Source: an uncultured Verrucomicrobiota bacterium (GTDB lineage Bacteria > Verrucomicrobiota > Verrucomicrobiia > Opitutales > Seribacteraceae). From it: 64,000 nucleotides of DNA. A program made the position numbers and the translations under genes. The notes below the pieces were generated by a model. The model worked only from the letters and a program-made list of their open reading frames with translations. It was not told the DNA's origin and did no database searches. The stretch is taken from positions 1 to 64,000 of the forward strand of contig CACHJU010000008.1 of NCBI GenBank assembly GCA_902580225.1, written 5' to 3'. This document shows, in pieces, positions 25,232 to 35,360 of this stretch; position 1 is the first letter of the stretch; each line of letters starts with the position of its first letter.

Positions 25232-26344
25232 TCAGGGTGATTGGATAATTTGATCATTAGGGTTATTCTTAAATCCATAAAATATATGATCAAGATAGGG
25301 GATGACCAATTTTTGGGTAAACTGGGCAGGCATGGAATGACCGCCCCCTTCAACAGTAATTAGACTGCTTTTCACTCCTTTTTTGATTAACGCCTGATGG
25401 AATATTTTGGACTGATGGTATGGAACTAAAGTATCATGAGTTCCATGAAAATGGATAAATGGTGGAGCATGTGAAGACACATGTTGGATAGGGGAAGCTT
25501 GTTTAACATTGTTTTTGAATTCCTGAATGGGAAATCCCATTAATTGACTTTCGGGGGAGTCGTGAGCATTGTGATCTATATTGCTGGGGTGGTCGTTCAT
25601 TTCGAGAAGGGCACTGGGGCCATAATAATTAACCACCGCCTGTACAGAACTTGTTTGGTCAAGGTGATTTCCAAGAGTACCTTCGAGGTTATTGTTATTT
25701 ACTGTCGTGCCGAGCATAGAAACCAAGTGTCCACCAGCCGATGAACCCCAAACAGCAATTTCATCTGGATTGTAGCCAAATTTATTGGCATTTGCTTTTA
25801 ACCATCTAATGGCGGCTTTGCAGTCGTGAATCTGTGCAGGCCAAATAGCTTCTCCACTCAGCCGATAGGACAGGGTTGCTCCGGCGTACCTACCTGTGTT
25901 TACCAGTGCGGGAATACGGTTTGGGGAATGACCAGTTTTTTTATCACCGTTTTTCCAACCACCACCGTGAATCCAGACTACGAGGGGGACTGCTTTCGTT
26001 TTTTTTAACCCTTTAGGTAAAATTAAATCGAGCGTTTGTCTAGGGTTTTCATTTTCAGCGTATGCAAGATTATGAATGATCTTGAGAGTACTGTTGGAAC
26101 CTTTTGTATTTTTGTTGCTAAGAAAAGAAATATGTTCTGTAAGGGAGATGAATCCATTATTATTATGATCTACTCGGTGGAAATTTTTTTGGGCAAATAC
26201 AGGAAGTTCAGATATTGAAAGTTTACTATCTTTGTTTTTATCCCATTTTATAAATGATTTATGTGCCAAGGTTTTTTTTTGAGCAACAAGAGGTACCAAG
26301 AATAAACTGATAGTTAAAATTAGAAGAATCTTTTGTTTTTTCAC
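25232..26344 (-). CDS. Secreted alpha/beta-hydrolase (esterase/lipase) with EF-hand segment
   Basis: 370 residues, ATG 26344, with a signal peptide at 1-21. Residues about 33-75 carry two EF-hand-like calcium loops, D-K-N-K-D-S-K-L and D-H-N-N-N-G-F-I. The hydrolase domain follows: oxyanion H-G-G-G-W near 125, nucleophile elbow G-S-S-A-G-G near 200, D-T-L-V-P supplying the Asp, and G-G-G-H-S the His. This combination is common for BD-FAE-like esterases near polysaccharide sulfatases in Planctomycetes and Verrucomicrobia, which remove acyl groups from glycans. Its 3' end meets the barrel gene convergently with a 17-bp gap. Confidence 0.85.
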   Translation of the reverse strand: MKKQKILLILTISLFLVPLVAQKKTLAHKSFIKWDKNKDSKLSISELPVFAQKNFHRVDHNNNGFISLTEHISFLSNKNTKGSNSTLKIIHNLAYAENENPRQTLDLILPKGLKKTKAVPLVVWIHGGGWKNGDKKTGHSPNRIPALVNTGRYAGATLSYRLSGEAIWPAQIHDCKAAIRWLKANANKFGYNPDEIAVWGSSAGGHLVSMLGTTVNNNNLEGTLGNHLDQTSSVQAVVNYYGPSALLEMNDHPSNIDHNAHDSPESQLMGFPIQEFKNNVKQASPIQHVSSHAPPFIHFHGTHDTLVPYHQSKIFHQALIKKGVKSSLITVEGGGHSMPAQFTQKLVIPYLDHIFYGFKNNPNDQIIQSP

Positions 26345-26406
26345 TCTTAACTTTTAAGCCTATCCTTTCTGATTCAAGACATGAGAAAAAATCAAAGGAA
26401 CTTTTT

Positions 26407-28137
26407 TTATTTGCTCAGGTTAGAAATACGCTGGAGGACTTTCATGAAAAGTGGAAAGTCAAATTTTTTGGCTTCCATAATCTTGGCTTTTGGCCAAAGA
26501 GGAAGCTGATCGAGCACTTCCAAACCACCTAATGACAAATCCTCCATTGCAAATGAACCTATTTGTAATCCGGTTAAACTTTTGCTTAAATTGGTTTCAA
26601 TGATTATTGCGGTTGGGGTTGGGTTTTCGGGGTCAAGTAAGAATAGTGGGTAGGCATTCCCCCCCTTTATGGTTGTGGAAGGGGAGAGCCATAATGGTTT
26701 TTCGTTTAAAAGGTATGAGAGGAAAATTTCTCTCCCTTTAGCCGTACCCATGTATGGGCTTTCCAAAAAACGGCTTCCCTCATCAAGCATCTTATCCTGA
26801 GTGGCAGAGAAATTTAAATTGAAATTATATTCAAATCCCCCAGTCTCCACATCCCGTTTGATGACAAATTGAGGGATTGGAAATACTCCCGGTGTGGAGA
26901 AGTTAATTGATTGGTTTAAATCATGAGAGTAGATATTAGATTTACCTTCATCTGTACGATAGGCGAAGATCGTTTTCTGTGCTTTCTTAACATGAATTTC
27001 AACCAATTTTTTTTGTTTAGAAACACCAATGAAAGCCTCATTATATATGTTTTTTCCACTTTCATATTTTGTTGTCCAACGTAACCGAGTAAAAAGACTG
27101 TCCGCGTCTGAATCTATTTGATCTAAAGCATTTCCAATGGCTTCAAGAAGAAGTTTTTTTCGATTTTCTTCAAATTGAATCCCCTTGGCATAAGATTGAG
27201 CAGTTTTTACCCATTCAGCCATAACTGGGTTTTCTGAATCTGCGGAGATTTGGGATAGTGTCTCAATGGCCAAATCGGAGTCACCGTCCAACCTTTGTGC
27301 TGTACCCAGAAAAGTTTTTACATCAGCTTGTTTAGAGAGATTTCCTGGAAGTAATGCAATTGATTGAATAGCTTTACCGATATCTTTTGGTTTTCCGAAA
27401 AGTGCCTGTTTGAGTTGAATTATAATCACTCTTTCAGACTTTTTTTCAGCTTCTGTTAATTGTGCTAGGTAAAAGGCGGTAGCGAATTCGGCATCTTTTC
27501 CAGAAAATTTGCTTAGTTTAGAAAGTTTTTCAACAGTTGTTTCGTTCGAAAGGGCAATTTTAGCAATTTTACCAAAACCGTTGTTTTTTTCAGCTTCAAT
27601 TAGAAGACCTTTGGCCGAGCTTTTCTTGATTTCTTCCACCCCGGCTTTTTCAGCAAGAAGATGAGCCCGAAGTCTTAGGGCTGGATCAGCAAGAAATTGG
27701 GGGCCTTGTATACGGGCTGCGAGAATCAATGCTCTGCAATAGGCAGCTGAAAATTCCTCACTGGCTAAATTTCCAAAAGTTGCCTTATGGATAAATATAT
27801 TACTTAATACTTTGGAATCCTTGTCGAAGGATGAAATAAAATGTAGGGTGGGCAAACTTTGGGGGTACTTAAAAAGCAGTTTTGAGGTTGCATCATTAAT
27901 GGCTTCAGCCTCCCGGGATACTTTCGCTACCATCAGGTAATCAAAAGTGAGCCGAGGTGCCTCCATTGCATCAGGTTTTTCTTCAAGGAATTTTTTGGCT
28001 TCAGCTAAAAAATCATCCGACTTTGATTTTTTTAAAAAGTCTTCATAGAAAGGTATTCTGTCTTCATTTGCATTAAGCAAATAAACAGACATCAAGTAAG
28101 TATTAATGAAAGTAAGGAGGATGAAAGATAATTTCAT
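26407..28137 (-). CDS. Large exported helical protein, unknown function
   Basis: 576 residues, ATG 28137, with an N-terminal hydrophobic segment (6-22) that is a signal peptide or anchor. Residues about 30-340 are almost all alpha-helical with alternating Ala/Leu-rich pairs (F-L-A-E-A-K-K-F-L-E-E-K-P, D-L-A-I-E-T-L-S-Q-I-S), consistent with TPR-like repeats. The last 200 residues look more beta-rich (G-G-F-E-Y-N-F-N-L-N-F, T-A-I-I-I-E-T-N-L). No family is recognised. It is a monocistronic-looking gene after hemL in the same orientation. Confidence 0.7.
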   Translation of the reverse strand: MKLSFILLTFINTYLMSVYLLNANEDRIPFYEDFLKKSKSDDFLAEAKKFLEEKPDAMEAPRLTFDYLMVAKVSREAEAINDATSKLLFKYPQSLPTLHFISSFDKDSKVLSNIFIHKATFGNLASEEFSAAYCRALILAARIQGPQFLADPALRLRAHLLAEKAGVEEIKKSSAKGLLIEAEKNNGFGKIAKIALSNETTVEKLSKLSKFSGKDAEFATAFYLAQLTEAEKKSERVIIIQLKQALFGKPKDIGKAIQSIALLPGNLSKQADVKTFLGTAQRLDGDSDLAIETLSQISADSENPVMAEWVKTAQSYAKGIQFEENRKKLLLEAIGNALDQIDSDADSLFTRLRWTTKYESGKNIYNEAFIGVSKQKKLVEIHVKKAQKTIFAYRTDEGKSNIYSHDLNQSINFSTPGVFPIPQFVIKRDVETGGFEYNFNLNFSATQDKMLDEGSRFLESPYMGTAKGREIFLSYLLNEKPLWLSPSTTIKGGNAYPLFLLDPENPTPTAIIIETNLSKSLTGLQIGSFAMEDLSLGGLEVLDQLPLWPKAKIMEAKKFDFPLFMKVLQRISNLSK

Positions 28138-28184
28138 GAAATTCTTCTCTCTAAAGAGATATGTGATGTCAACGGAAAGAAAGT

Positions 28185-29462
28185 TTAAAAATTAGCGAAT
28201 GCATTTTTGAAGGTATCCAATGTCATTGAAATATCTTTATCGAGGTGTGCGGTACTGATGAAGTTGGTTTCAAAAGGTGAAGGGGGCAGATACACTCCGT
28301 TGGACAAACAATGTTGAAAAAGTTTTTTAAAATGCTCCGCATCCGATATCAGGGCATCTTCAAAGTTGCGAACCGGGTTTTCATTAAAAAAAATACCGTA
28401 CATGGAACCTACCTGTGGAACTTGGATTGGAATGGAATTCTCGTGGGCAATTTCCTGAACTCCCAGAGCCAGTTGTTTACCGAGATTTTCCAATCGATCA
28501 TAAGGCATTGATTCCTGAAGTAATTTAAGAGAGGCAATTCCAGCAGCCATTGCAAGGGGATTTCCGCTCAGAGTGCCCGCCTGATAAACCGGACCAAGTG
28601 GGGCAAGGAAGTCCATGACTTCTCCTTTGCCGCCAAAAGCACCCACAGGTAAACCACCTCCAATAATTTTACCCATGGCAGTTAAGTCAGGGGTGACTCC
28701 GGTCTTTTCCTGTACGCCACCCAAAGCAAGACGAAAACCGGTCATAACCTCATCAAAGATGAGCAAAGCTTGGTTATGATCACAAATTTTTCTCAAACCT
28801 TCCAGGTATCCATCATCCGGAAGGATTAATCCGCAATTTGCGGGGTAGGGTTCTACGATAATTGCGGCGATTCCCTCTTCGCTTTGCATAAAGGCATTTT
28901 CAACTGCGGATAAATTGTTATAAGGAAGAACAATTGTCTCTTTTGCGAAACTTTCTGGTATTCCTGCACTGTCTGGATTTCCAAAAGTGAGAGCCCCTGA
29001 ACCGGCTTTTACCAATAGACTATCAACATGACCATGATAACATCCTGCAAATTTTATAATCTTGGACTTGCCGGTGAAGCCTCGAGCCAATCGAATTGTG
29101 GACATGGTAGCTTCGGTTCCACTGTTGCACATTCTGACTTTTTCAACCGAGGGCACAATCTTTACCAAAATCTCGGCCATTTCTACTTCATCAGGACCGG
29201 GGGTACCGAAACTAGTTCCCCTCGTAAGAGCGGATGCAATTGCTTCCCTGACCAAGGGGTGGTCGTGACCGTGGATGGCTGGCCCCCAAGTGCAAACATA
29301 GTCAATTAATTCATTGTCGTCAGCGGTGGTTAGTCGTGCCCCTTTTGCTTGTTTTGTAAAAAATGGGGTTCCACCTACTGAACGAAAAGCACGGACTGGA
29401 GAGTTGACTCCACCTGGAATGATTTTCTTGGCTCGATCAAAGAGCTCCTGAGATTGGTTCAT
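28185..29462 (-). CDS. hemL: Glutamate-1-semialdehyde 2,1-aminomutase
   Basis: 425 residues, ATG 29462, the normal HemL length. N-terminal [11 protein letters not shown] is diagnostic. The PLP sites are N-S-G-T-E-A-T-M near 120, F-D-E-V-M-T-G-F-R near 240 and the Schiff-base lysine in M-G-K-I-I-G-G-G near 263. It converts glutamate-1-semialdehyde to 5-aminolevulinate, so haem is made by the C5 route. It follows nadE by 8 bp on the minus strand, suggesting co-transcription. Confidence 0.97.
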   Translation of the reverse strand: MNQSQELFDRAKKIIPGGVNSPVRAFRSVGGTPFFTKQAKGARLTTADDNELIDYVCTWGPAIHGHDHPLVREAIASALTRGTSFGTPGPDEVEMAEILVKIVPSVEKVRMCNSGTEATMSTIRLARGFTGKSKIIKFAGCYHGHVDSLLVKAGSGALTFGNPDSAGIPESFAKETIVLPYNNLSAVENAFMQSEEGIAAIIVEPYPANCGLILPDDGYLEGLRKICDHNQALLIFDEVMTGFRLALGGVQEKTGVTPDLTAMGKIIGGGLPVGAFGGKGEVMDFLAPLGPVYQAGTLSGNPLAMAAGIASLKLLQESMPYDRLENLGKQLALGVQEIAHENSIPIQVPQVGSMYGIFFNENPVRNFEDALISDAEHFKKLFQHCLSNGVYLPPSPFETNFISTAHLDKDISMTLDTFKNAFANF

Positions 29463-29470
29463 ATCAATTA

Positions 29471-31093
29471 TTAATTTGTATATTTTTGTACGATAGGGAT
29501 TCTTCGCCCAACTCCGAATGCAAGTGGAGTGGTTTTTATCCCAGGAGCAGCCTGGTTTCTTTTATATTCGTTGATATCAACCAAGCGAGTGATTTTTCGA
29601 ACGATTTCCTCATCAAGTCCATCCCCAATTATTGTTTCAATTGATTTTCCTTCCTCAACATAGGCTTCCAGAATGGAGTCGAGGATTTCATATTCGGGTA
29701 GAGAATCGATATCTTTTTGATCTGGTCGTAGTTCAGCCGAAGGAGGTTTTTCAATAGTGTTTATGGGTATAACTATTTGATGCCTGTTCAAATGTCTAGC
29801 TAGTTTAAAAACCTCGGTTTTGGGGACATCTGAAATAACTGCAAGACCACCACACATGTCCCCATAAAGCGTGCAGTAGCCAACTGCGAGTTCACTTTTA
29901 TTACCAGTAGTTAGAAGCAATGCTCCGAGTTTATTGGAAACCGCCATGAGTAAAAGTCCGCGGGAACGGGCCTGTATGTTTTCTTCGGTTACATCAGTGG
30001 ACCTGTTTTCAAAAATAGGTCGGAGTTCTGAGTTGGCAGAATCAACTATTCTTTGAATGGGCAGGGTATGATAGGTAATGTCTAAATTTTTAGCCAACTC
30101 GGCAGCATCATCCTTGCTATGATTACTGGAAATAGAAGAGGGTAGACTAATGCCAATGATATTTTCACTACCGAGAGCTTCGACAGCAATAGCAGCGGTC
30201 ACTGCGGAATCTATTCCCCCACTTAAACCAATTAAACCTTTGGAGAATCCGCTTTTGTGAGCATAGTCCCGTACACCTAAGACAAGTGCTTTTCGTAGGC
30301 CTTCCATAGAGTTGTCAGGTAAATGGGGTGATTCATATATATCATTCAAGTCATGGACTTCTATTCTTTCCTTAAATGAATCGGATATGGAAACTAGGTC
30401 TCCAACACGATTAACTGACATGGACATTCCGTCAAAAACAAGTTCATCATTTCCTCCGACTGCATTAAGATAAACAATAGGGCAATCGCATTTTTGAGCA
30501 ACTTCGCCCAATAATTCGATACGTTGTTTATCCTTGTTGAGGTGCCAAGGACTCGCTGATAAATTGATTAATAAATCAGGTTTATGTTCGGCGATTTCAT
30601 CAATTGGATCCGATTCATATTCACCCTTTCGAATATTCCAAATGTCTTCGCAAATCGTAACCGCAATATTTTGATTTTTGTATTGAATGAAAAAGTCTTT
30701 TTCTCCAGCCTTGAAATAGCGGGTTTCGTCAAAAACATCATAGGTGGGGAGCAGGCGTTTATGAAAAGTTTGTTTAACTGTACCATCTTCACACCATGCT
30801 GCGGCGTTGTTATTAAATTGTTTTTGGGCATGTGTATTTTTTTCAGGGAAACCAATGACGGCGGGAACTGGACCCGTCGATGCAGCAAAGACTTGAAGGG
30901 CATCCTTCATGTCATCACCAAATTTCTCTTTAAGAAGAAGGTCGCGAGGAGGGTAACCGCAAAGGAATAATTCAGGGTAAACAACAAGGTCTACTCCTTG
31001 CCCAATAAGCTGTTCGTAGGCATCCATAGCAAGGGCAAGGTTGCCTGCCACATCTCCAACAGTTGGATTTAATTGTGCAATTCCAATTCTCAT
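29471..31093 (-). CDS. nadE: Glutamine-hydrolysing NAD+ synthetase
   Basis: 540 residues, ATG 31093. The N-terminal nitrilase-like glutaminase domain (1-250) has the Glu-Lys-Cys triad in [16 protein letters not shown] and I-C-E-D-I-W. The C-terminal synthetase domain has the P-loop G-L-S-G-G-I-D-S-A near 288-296 and [11 protein letters not shown]. It makes NAD+ from deamido-NAD+ using glutamine as ammonia source. It diverges from the maf gene with only 41 bp between the starts. Confidence 0.96.
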   Translation of the reverse strand: MRIGIAQLNPTVGDVAGNLALAMDAYEQLIGQGVDLVVYPELFLCGYPPRDLLLKEKFGDDMKDALQVFAASTGPVPAVIGFPEKNTHAQKQFNNNAAAWCEDGTVKQTFHKRLLPTYDVFDETRYFKAGEKDFFIQYKNQNIAVTICEDIWNIRKGEYESDPIDEIAEHKPDLLINLSASPWHLNKDKQRIELLGEVAQKCDCPIVYLNAVGGNDELVFDGMSMSVNRVGDLVSISDSFKERIEVHDLNDIYESPHLPDNSMEGLRKALVLGVRDYAHKSGFSKGLIGLSGGIDSAVTAAIAVEALGSENIIGISLPSSISSNHSKDDAAELAKNLDITYHTLPIQRIVDSANSELRPIFENRSTDVTEENIQARSRGLLLMAVSNKLGALLLTTGNKSELAVGYCTLYGDMCGGLAVISDVPKTEVFKLARHLNRHQIVIPINTIEKPPSAELRPDQKDIDSLPEYEILDSILEAYVEEGKSIETIIGDGLDEEIVRKITRLVDINEYKRNQAAPGIKTTPLAFGVGRRIPIVQKYTN

Positions 31094-31134
31094 CCTGTTG
31101 CCATGGTTTGAAAAGATGTCATAAAGAAACCATT

Positions 31135-31740
31135 ATGCAAAATTTTGTCGAAAAAGCGAACAAGAAGGATTCAAACAGGCTTATTCTTGGTTCTGCATCC
31201 CCACGGCGTAGTGAATTATTAAGAAAGATAACTTCTGATTTTTCAATTTCAATTTCGGCTGAGGATGAATTGGATTTTCACCCCGATGGTTCATTAGAAC
31301 TTGTGCAGGAAAATGCTCGATTGAAGGCATGCTCTGTGGCCAATGATTATCCTGAAAGTTGGGTTTTGGGGGCGGATACTTTGGTTACACTGGGTACTCT
31401 AGTTTTAGGAAAGCCTAAAAGTATGGATGATGCCTTTAGTATGCTACGCATGCTGAGCGGAAAAACTCATGAAGTAAGCACAGGATTGTGTTTGATAAAC
31501 CGAGCCAAAAATTATCAAAAGAAAAAAGTGGATACCAGTAAAGTGACTTTCAAGAAATTGGATGATTCAACTATTAAAAATTATTTCTTAGAAGTGAATC
31601 CATTCGATAAAGCTGGCGGCTACGCCCTACAAACACGATCTGATTTGATAATCAAAGATTTTCAAGGATCGCGTTCAAATGTGATTGGCTTGCCTTTAGA
31701 GTTACTCGAAAAATGGTTTAGGGAGACAGATATTATATAA
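31135..31740 (+). CDS. maf: Maf-like nucleotide pyrophosphatase
   Basis: 201 residues from ATG 31135. A longer version from 31063 would run into nadE on the other strand and is rejected. Seen: L-G-S-A-S-P-R-R-S-E-L-L near 21-32, E-N-A-R-L-K-A, A-D-T-L-V and D-K-A-G-G-Y-A-L-Q. The family hydrolyses non-canonical or modified nucleoside triphosphates; paralogues differ between dTTP/UTP, 7-methyl-GTP and other substrates, and I cannot assign the subtype. Confidence 0.93.
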   Translation: MQNFVEKANKKDSNRLILGSASPRRSELLRKITSDFSISISAEDELDFHPDGSLELVQENARLKACSVANDYPESWVLGADTLVTLGTLVLGKPKSMDDAFSMLRMLSGKTHEVSTGLCLINRAKNYQKKKVDTSKVTFKKLDDSTIKNYFLEVNPFDKAGGYALQTRSDLIIKDFQGSRSNVIGLPLELLEKWFRETDII

Positions 31741-31797
31741 ACAAGTTAAAATTTTATTTTTGAGTATAAGCAATTAGAAGCATTGCAGAATGTTTAA

Positions 31798-34614
31798 TTA
31801 TTTATTTGAGCGTTTCAATTCTGCTTTTACACGAAGCCCATCATTCTCAAAGTTGAGCCCAAAATCCACATGGTTCCACTTACCTAGAACGCTTAAATTC
31901 GCTGGAAGGCTTGGTTCACCAGGATGTCCAAACACAGTAGATTCGTAAGTTTTAAATTCTTGATTCCAAATGTATTTCCCCCCTCCTGGGCAGAGTAGTT
32001 CAGTTTGCCACACTTTTTGGTGATAGGCGAGGGGGGCTTGCTTTCTTAAATAAATACGCCATTCGTTTAGGGCATGTAGGTTATTCCATGACTTTTTTTG
32101 CAATCCATTAATTGTATTTTGGCTCATTGAAAGATCGAAAATATAGGGTATAGGTTTTGACGCCTGAAAGGCAGAGCTCATGCCGCCCCAGTTTTCCTTT
32201 GTAAGTGATGAATTTTCATCTCTTCGAAGAATATTTCGTTCAATCGCTTTTTGGATGATATTTTCGCTAAGACTCATGGTGAACAGTTGCGGGGAAGGAA
32301 CATAATACAAGGCAATGGGTGCAGAGCCTTCTTTTACCAGGGAATTTTCAATTCCTTTTCCCGGTGTAATTTTGACATATCCTTGTCCTTTATGAGCGTG
32401 ATTGCTCCAAATGGTCATCCCTGGTGCGGTTTGTTCAATCCAAGCCCGTAAACCCGCTAGAAATGCGGTCAACTTAAAGGGGTTGCGAACATCTACATTC
32501 ATACCCAATGGAATACGCCCAAGATTTCTCTCAGAAAAAACCTCCAATCCCTTCATGCCATTTTTACGAAAAGCTTTTTGCATATCTTCAAAAAAAGGAG
32601 ATTTGTCCAAGTATAAGGAAAACGATTCTCCAACCCAACTGAATGAACCTGTGCCTAGAGATGGAGCCATGATAGCGGCAAAATTACTTGCCTGCTTGAA
32701 ACGAGGAGAATCTATATCAATTGCACTTACCCAGTGAAGTACGGTTTCGAGATGGGGGTCACCTGATTCGGGTTTCAGTTTTACATCTCCAACTGCTTGT
32801 ATAATTTGTCTGTAGTCAGTACCTCCAATTAGGGGCAGGATTGATAAGTCGCCTTGTATTCTGCCATTCTCAATGCTTAGCTGTGCAGAAATTGGGTCAA
32901 AATATTTAGACCAATGGCTCTGGTAATGTTTACGAAAGAACTCATACGCCTTTTTTTCAGCATCAGTAATTTTACTAATATTTAGTTCATTTACTGATTT
33001 CAGAAACGAAAGGCTTCCAAATTTGGAGCTCTGTACCTGCCCGTTAATTAGCGAAACTTTTTCCAATTCAGGGAATTCTTTGGAATTTAAAGGGGATCCA
33101 CTTTCATGGCGTGCTTGAAGTTCGGCAATAGCTGCTGCTGCTCTTGTCCGCCGCGATGCCCCAATTCTCCATTTCGGACCGCACCATCGACGAATGGTGG
33201 CATCGGTAATCATGAGAAAGGCATCCTCTTTGTTGTCGGGAGTTATTTGGTATCGCTGACGAAAGAAGTGATACTCTTCAAGCGAGGCTAAATTGGTCTC
33301 CTTTTTATCAAATACTCTGGCTAGACGGGTAAGCTGTTCCACGGAATTAGTTACAACTACAAATTCATTAAATGAACTCACGAAACTCCTGATTGTTTGG
33401 TCGGGGGAAGCAATCCCTTTATACTTATGATTCGCGGATTTTGGAATTTTTCTCGATACCAACTTGGCCTGAGAGAATTTTTCCTTTGCCTGTATTCTCC
33501 CTAAGTCAAGAGCTGCCATCAGCACTTCTTTTTGCTTGGCTTCGAAAATTAGTGTCAGGGAAGTTCCGGTGCGCAAAAATGGATCACTGCCAGTAATCGC
33601 GACGGATGAGATGAGCTTTGGTCCGAGGGTACGGGATAGTTCGTCAATTGGCAGACAGAGTTGCTTGGAGTATTTTTCTTTTGACCGGGCACTTTCTGAT
33701 CGACCTTCGCTCAAATGGAGAAATGGAGTGCCTCGTGCTGTCGCTTCGTCTATGACTTCCAGCATGCTCGAGTAAGATGAGAAAATGATGGCGTGTTGGT
33801 CGTGTGGCAAGATTGAGGCGATTGAATCAAGTTTTGGATTTTCATTTTTCATCCAGTCCTTCCATGGTATCTGATTGATTGTGATTCCGGTGACCGAAGA
33901 GACTGGAATGGTACGATTTTGTTCATCAGTCGACAGGCGCAGTTCACGATTAAGTGGGAGGTTTTCACTGATTGCTCGCCCACCTGAAAATAAATCCATA
34001 CTATTTTCCAGTTCATTATTTCGACTGGGACGGATCATTGCTGTGTTGTTATAAGTATGTGTATTGGGTTTGGGTTCTTTGTGAATTTGCAACAGTCGGA
34101 TACTGTCTTTCATTACTTGATGTCTAAACCAAGCCGATCCAGGAACTTCAAGTTCCACAAGCCATTTATAACGAATGGTTCTGTATTTTAGAAATTCCTC
34201 TTCGCTCTTTTGCTCGGGAGAGAGGTTTTTGTAATTCTTTCTTTCAAAAAAGAAAGGGAATGGTTTCCAACCGTCTGGCTTTTGATGAAGAAAAAGCTGA
34301 CCCTCAATTTTTGATTTTGGGTTGCGAAAACAAAGAATTATATCGTTGGTTGAAAAACTAGTTCGACTTCCGCCCTTTTTTCCGAATGAAATGAAGGCTT
34401 CGGTGGCATCACCAGTTCTGAAATAGGGGAGGTTACTTGGGATATATGTCTTTAGGTCTCGCGAATATTGCAAAGCGTAAGGAGTTGAATTATCAATGTG
34501 TACGGGTGGTTCTCCCTCTTTGCCGAATGACAGATCAGATACACTTAGAGAAAGAAAACTGTCGGCATGTAAGAAATAGGGGAGCATGAAGAGAATAAGG
34601 ATTTTTAATTTCAT
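31798..34614 (-). CDS. Large exported protein of unknown function
   Basis: 938 residues, ATG 34614, with a signal peptide at 1-17 (I-L-I-L-F-M-L-P-Y-F-L). No transmembrane segment follows, so it is periplasmic or secreted. The N-terminal 250 residues have beta-rich runs. The middle contains a pattern of polyprotein-like alpha/beta units (S-I-A-S-I-L-P-H-D-Q-H-A-I-I-F, A-F-L-M-I-T-D-A-T-I-R-R-W). The last third has G-x-L-S-I-L-P-L-I-G-G-T-D-Y-R and an F-G-L-N-F-E-N-D-G ending. It resembles large uncharacterised verrucomicrobial/planctomycetal secreted proteins in style only; no family is named. Confidence 0.75.
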   Translation of the reverse strand: MKLKILILFMLPYFLHADSFLSLSVSDLSFGKEGEPPVHIDNSTPYALQYSRDLKTYIPSNLPYFRTGDATEAFISFGKKGGSRTSFSTNDIILCFRNPKSKIEGQLFLHQKPDGWKPFPFFFERKNYKNLSPEQKSEEEFLKYRTIRYKWLVELEVPGSAWFRHQVMKDSIRLLQIHKEPKPNTHTYNNTAMIRPSRNNELENSMDLFSGGRAISENLPLNRELRLSTDEQNRTIPVSSVTGITINQIPWKDWMKNENPKLDSIASILPHDQHAIIFSSYSSMLEVIDEATARGTPFLHLSEGRSESARSKEKYSKQLCLPIDELSRTLGPKLISSVAITGSDPFLRTGTSLTLIFEAKQKEVLMAALDLGRIQAKEKFSQAKLVSRKIPKSANHKYKGIASPDQTIRSFVSSFNEFVVVTNSVEQLTRLARVFDKKETNLASLEEYHFFRQRYQITPDNKEDAFLMITDATIRRWCGPKWRIGASRRTRAAAAIAELQARHESGSPLNSKEFPELEKVSLINGQVQSSKFGSLSFLKSVNELNISKITDAEKKAYEFFRKHYQSHWSKYFDPISAQLSIENGRIQGDLSILPLIGGTDYRQIIQAVGDVKLKPESGDPHLETVLHWVSAIDIDSPRFKQASNFAAIMAPSLGTGSFSWVGESFSLYLDKSPFFEDMQKAFRKNGMKGLEVFSERNLGRIPLGMNVDVRNPFKLTAFLAGLRAWIEQTAPGMTIWSNHAHKGQGYVKITPGKGIENSLVKEGSAPIALYYVPSPQLFTMSLSENIIQKAIERNILRRDENSSLTKENWGGMSSAFQASKPIPYIFDLSMSQNTINGLQKKSWNNLHALNEWRIYLRKQAPLAYHQKVWQTELLCPGGGKYIWNQEFKTYESTVFGHPGEPSLPANLSVLGKWNHVDFGLNFENDGLRVKAELKRSNK

Positions 34615-34644
34615 AAAGATTTCAGGAGTTTAAAGTTAAGTAAG

Positions 34645-34850
34645 CTAATGAATGGAAGTAATTTCAATGGTTTTATTTCGCTTTAGGGTTTTCCCACCAC
34701 CAAGATAGGTCCACGGTTTATCCGTTTTTTGTAATAATAAATAAGTGGATTCGCCTGGTTTTTTCTCTACATTTAAAAGCTTTCGGATACTCACAAAACG
34801 GCGGGTAAGATTAGGGAAGATTTTTTTATCGGCTTTGTGGCGATCAGGTC
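34645..34850 (-). pseudogene. C-terminal fragment of an unidentified protein
   Basis: On the minus strand a frame without a start encodes about 65 residues (R-R-F-V-S-I-R-K-L-L-N-V, S-T-Y-L-L-L-Q-K-T-D-K-P-W-T-Y-L-G-G-G-K, T-I-E-I-T-S-I-H) and stops at TAG 34645-34647. It reads as ordinary protein but opens right after a stop, and its beginning abuts the next fragment. It looks like the surviving end of a deleted gene upstream of the 938-residue gene. Confidence 0.4.
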
Positions 34851-35267
34851 AACACGGTTGGACTAAACAATATTCTTTCTGCAAATCCAAGAGAGATTGA
34901 GAATTCCATAAATTACATTTGTGCAAAACTTTTTGGGAAAGAAGGGGCAAAGGAGCTAAGTTCAAGGGTGGTTTATAAATTGCAGTCCGTACTTCCTGGA
35001 AATTATCGATGGCCTGCTTATTTCAGAGAATAAGAGCAGGCGGTTCGTAATGTTATTATACATGGTGAATTTGTTCCATTAGGGCAAAGTGGAGGAACCG
35101 AACTCGATATTAGGGAAATCTTTAGGTCTACTCAGGACAGTTTGTCTGAGTGTAATCAAATATACGCACGCAAAGCATACGAAAATACCGGTATTTACAG
35201 GGAGGCTATCCGTAGGTTAAATTCTGATCAAAGGACGATTAAGAAGTTGGTCCAAGGTGATGAATAA
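34839..35267 (+). pseudogene. Decayed gene fragment with an internal stop
   Basis: One frame on the plus strand encodes N-N-I-L-S-A-N-P-R-E-I-E-N-S, K-L-F-G-K-E-G-A-K-E-L-S and Y-R-W-P-A-Y-F-R-E, meets TAA at 35031-35033, then continues in the same frame with V-I-I-H-G-E-F-V-P-L-G-Q-S-G-G-T-E and ends at TAA 35265-35267. No start codon precedes it. The two halves read as one protein interrupted by a nonsense mutation. I do not recognise the family. Confidence 0.45.
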
Positions 35268-35360
35268 TTTGTTCTAAATTTAATGAACTCGTTCAAGTAT
35301 TTTGCTTACACTATCTAATCTATGTTGTCTGAATACCCTTTGCTTGCTTAAGTCGAACAA

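Noticed and set aside
34839-35267. Possible functional short gene on the plus strand
   Set aside because: Interrupted by TAA at 35031 and has no start codon, so treated as a pseudogene.
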